The notes under the pieces: generated by a model
What the model was told of the DNA's origin: nothing
Databases searched by the model: none
Seen by the model: the letters and a program-made list of their open reading frames with translations, nothing else
Shown: positions 50,182-50,377 of the stretch, one piece after another
Numbering within the stretch: position 1 is the stretch's first letter
Layout: every line of letters starts with the position of its first letter
Origin: Eubacteriales bacterium
GTDB lineage: Bacteria; Bacillota; Clostridia; Tissierellales; GPF-1
DNA: 50,377 nt
Direction: 5' to 3'
NCBI GenBank assembly: GCA_030625815.1
Contig: DAOUQF010000029.1
Span: forward strand, 1-50,377
Made by a program: the position numbers and the translations under genes

Positions 50182-50377
50182 TTAAAATGTGACCGCTCCC
50201 TCAGAAGCGTCTTTAACCATTGCCGCATACCGCTTCAAGTATCCGGTCACCGTCAATTCCTTCGGCTCCCAAGCGGCTGCGCGCGTCTCCAATTCTTCCT
50301 GCTCGACCAATAATGTCAACTCGCCCTTCGGAATATCAATCCGAATGCGGTCATTTTCCCGAATCCAAGCGATCGGT
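50182..50377 (-). CDS. Dihydroxy-acid dehydratase (copy 2), C-terminal part only
   Basis: The last 64 codons of a second ilvD, cut by the right edge of the window. The reading frame is open and ends in TAA. The DNA is almost identical to the end of ilvD copy 1; the segment from about 50250 to 50377 shows no difference that I can find. It precedes ilvB copy 2 as ilvD copy 1 precedes ilvB copy 1. Confidence 0.92.
   Translation of the reverse strand, partial: PIAWIRENDRIRIDIPKGELTLLVEQEELETRAAAWEPKELTVTGYLKRYAAMVKDASEGAVTF
50182..50377. repeat. Second copy of the ilvD 3' segment (first copy at 45118-45316)
   Basis: A direct repeat in the same orientation, about 5.06 kb apart. Differences are confined to the part nearest the stop codons; the remainder appears base-for-base the same within the window. 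It indicates recent duplication or gene conversion. Confidence 0.85.

Overview
The window reads as chromosomal DNA of a low- to mid-GC Firmicute of the Clostridia type. Supporting signs are strong AGGAGG ribosome sites, sigma-A promoters with 17-nt spacers, Rho-independent terminators after most genes, an FMN riboswitch before a RibU-type ECF transporter, a CarD-YacL(PIN/TRAM)-IspD cluster, the Firmicutes-type GalT, and a LevR-like sigma-54 activator with a galactitol-type PTS. I saw no transposase, integrase, phage gene or CRISPR array. The region is core and metabolic DNA rather than a mobile island.

Layout. (1) 0-8.2 kb: a tRNA-Thr, a small unknown gene, a histidyl-tRNA synthetase with a short C-terminus, a three-gene DUF2089/SHOCT-like operon behind a triplicated operator-like sequence, two small membrane proteins, riboswitch-controlled ribU, a YtrA-type GntR regulator with a DUF1648/DUF5808 membrane protein whose reading frame breaks at a T6A heptamer, and tex. 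(2) 8.2-13.3 kb: an MFS exporter preceded by a 27-codon leader ORF and two tandem terminators, a large lipoprotein, and a PadR/permease-prefix membrane protein pair. (3) 13.4-20.1 kb: carAB, with a PyrR-binding-loop match next to the carA ribosome site, and a divergent ftsH with an unusual N-terminal extension.

(4) 20.1-34.3 kb: two catabolic operons on the minus strand. One is a SorC-family regulator followed by E1alpha, E1beta, E2 and lipoyl-E3 of an acetoin/pyruvate-dehydrogenase-type complex, with an orphan PTS IIB gene behind it. The other starts at a near-consensus sigma-54 promoter and encodes a LevR-like activator, then PTS IIA, IIB and IIC (galactitol family), a class II aldolase, an iron alcohol dehydrogenase and a small membrane protein. 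Its substrate is not evident. (5) 34.4-38.4 kb: ispD, yacL, carD and radA. (6) 38.4-43.3 kb: a Leloir operon ROK repressor-galK-galE-galT with overlapping genes.

(7) 43.4-50.4 kb: branched-chain amino acid synthesis. The ilv operon (small subunit-ilvC-ilvD-ilvB) sits behind a 53-codon ORF rich in Ile/Leu/Val codons and a strong terminator, which looks like a ribosome-mediated attenuator. Next to it is a second, duplicated ilvD-ilvB pair that runs off the right edge.

The most notable signals are regulatory: the candidate leader-peptide attenuators before the MFS gene and the ilv operon, the slippery heptamer in the DUF1648 gene, the PyrR-type loop at the carA start, the sigma-54/PTS regulator architecture, and the triple operator before the DUF2089 operon. 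All calls come from reading the sequence alone; no database search or folding program was run.
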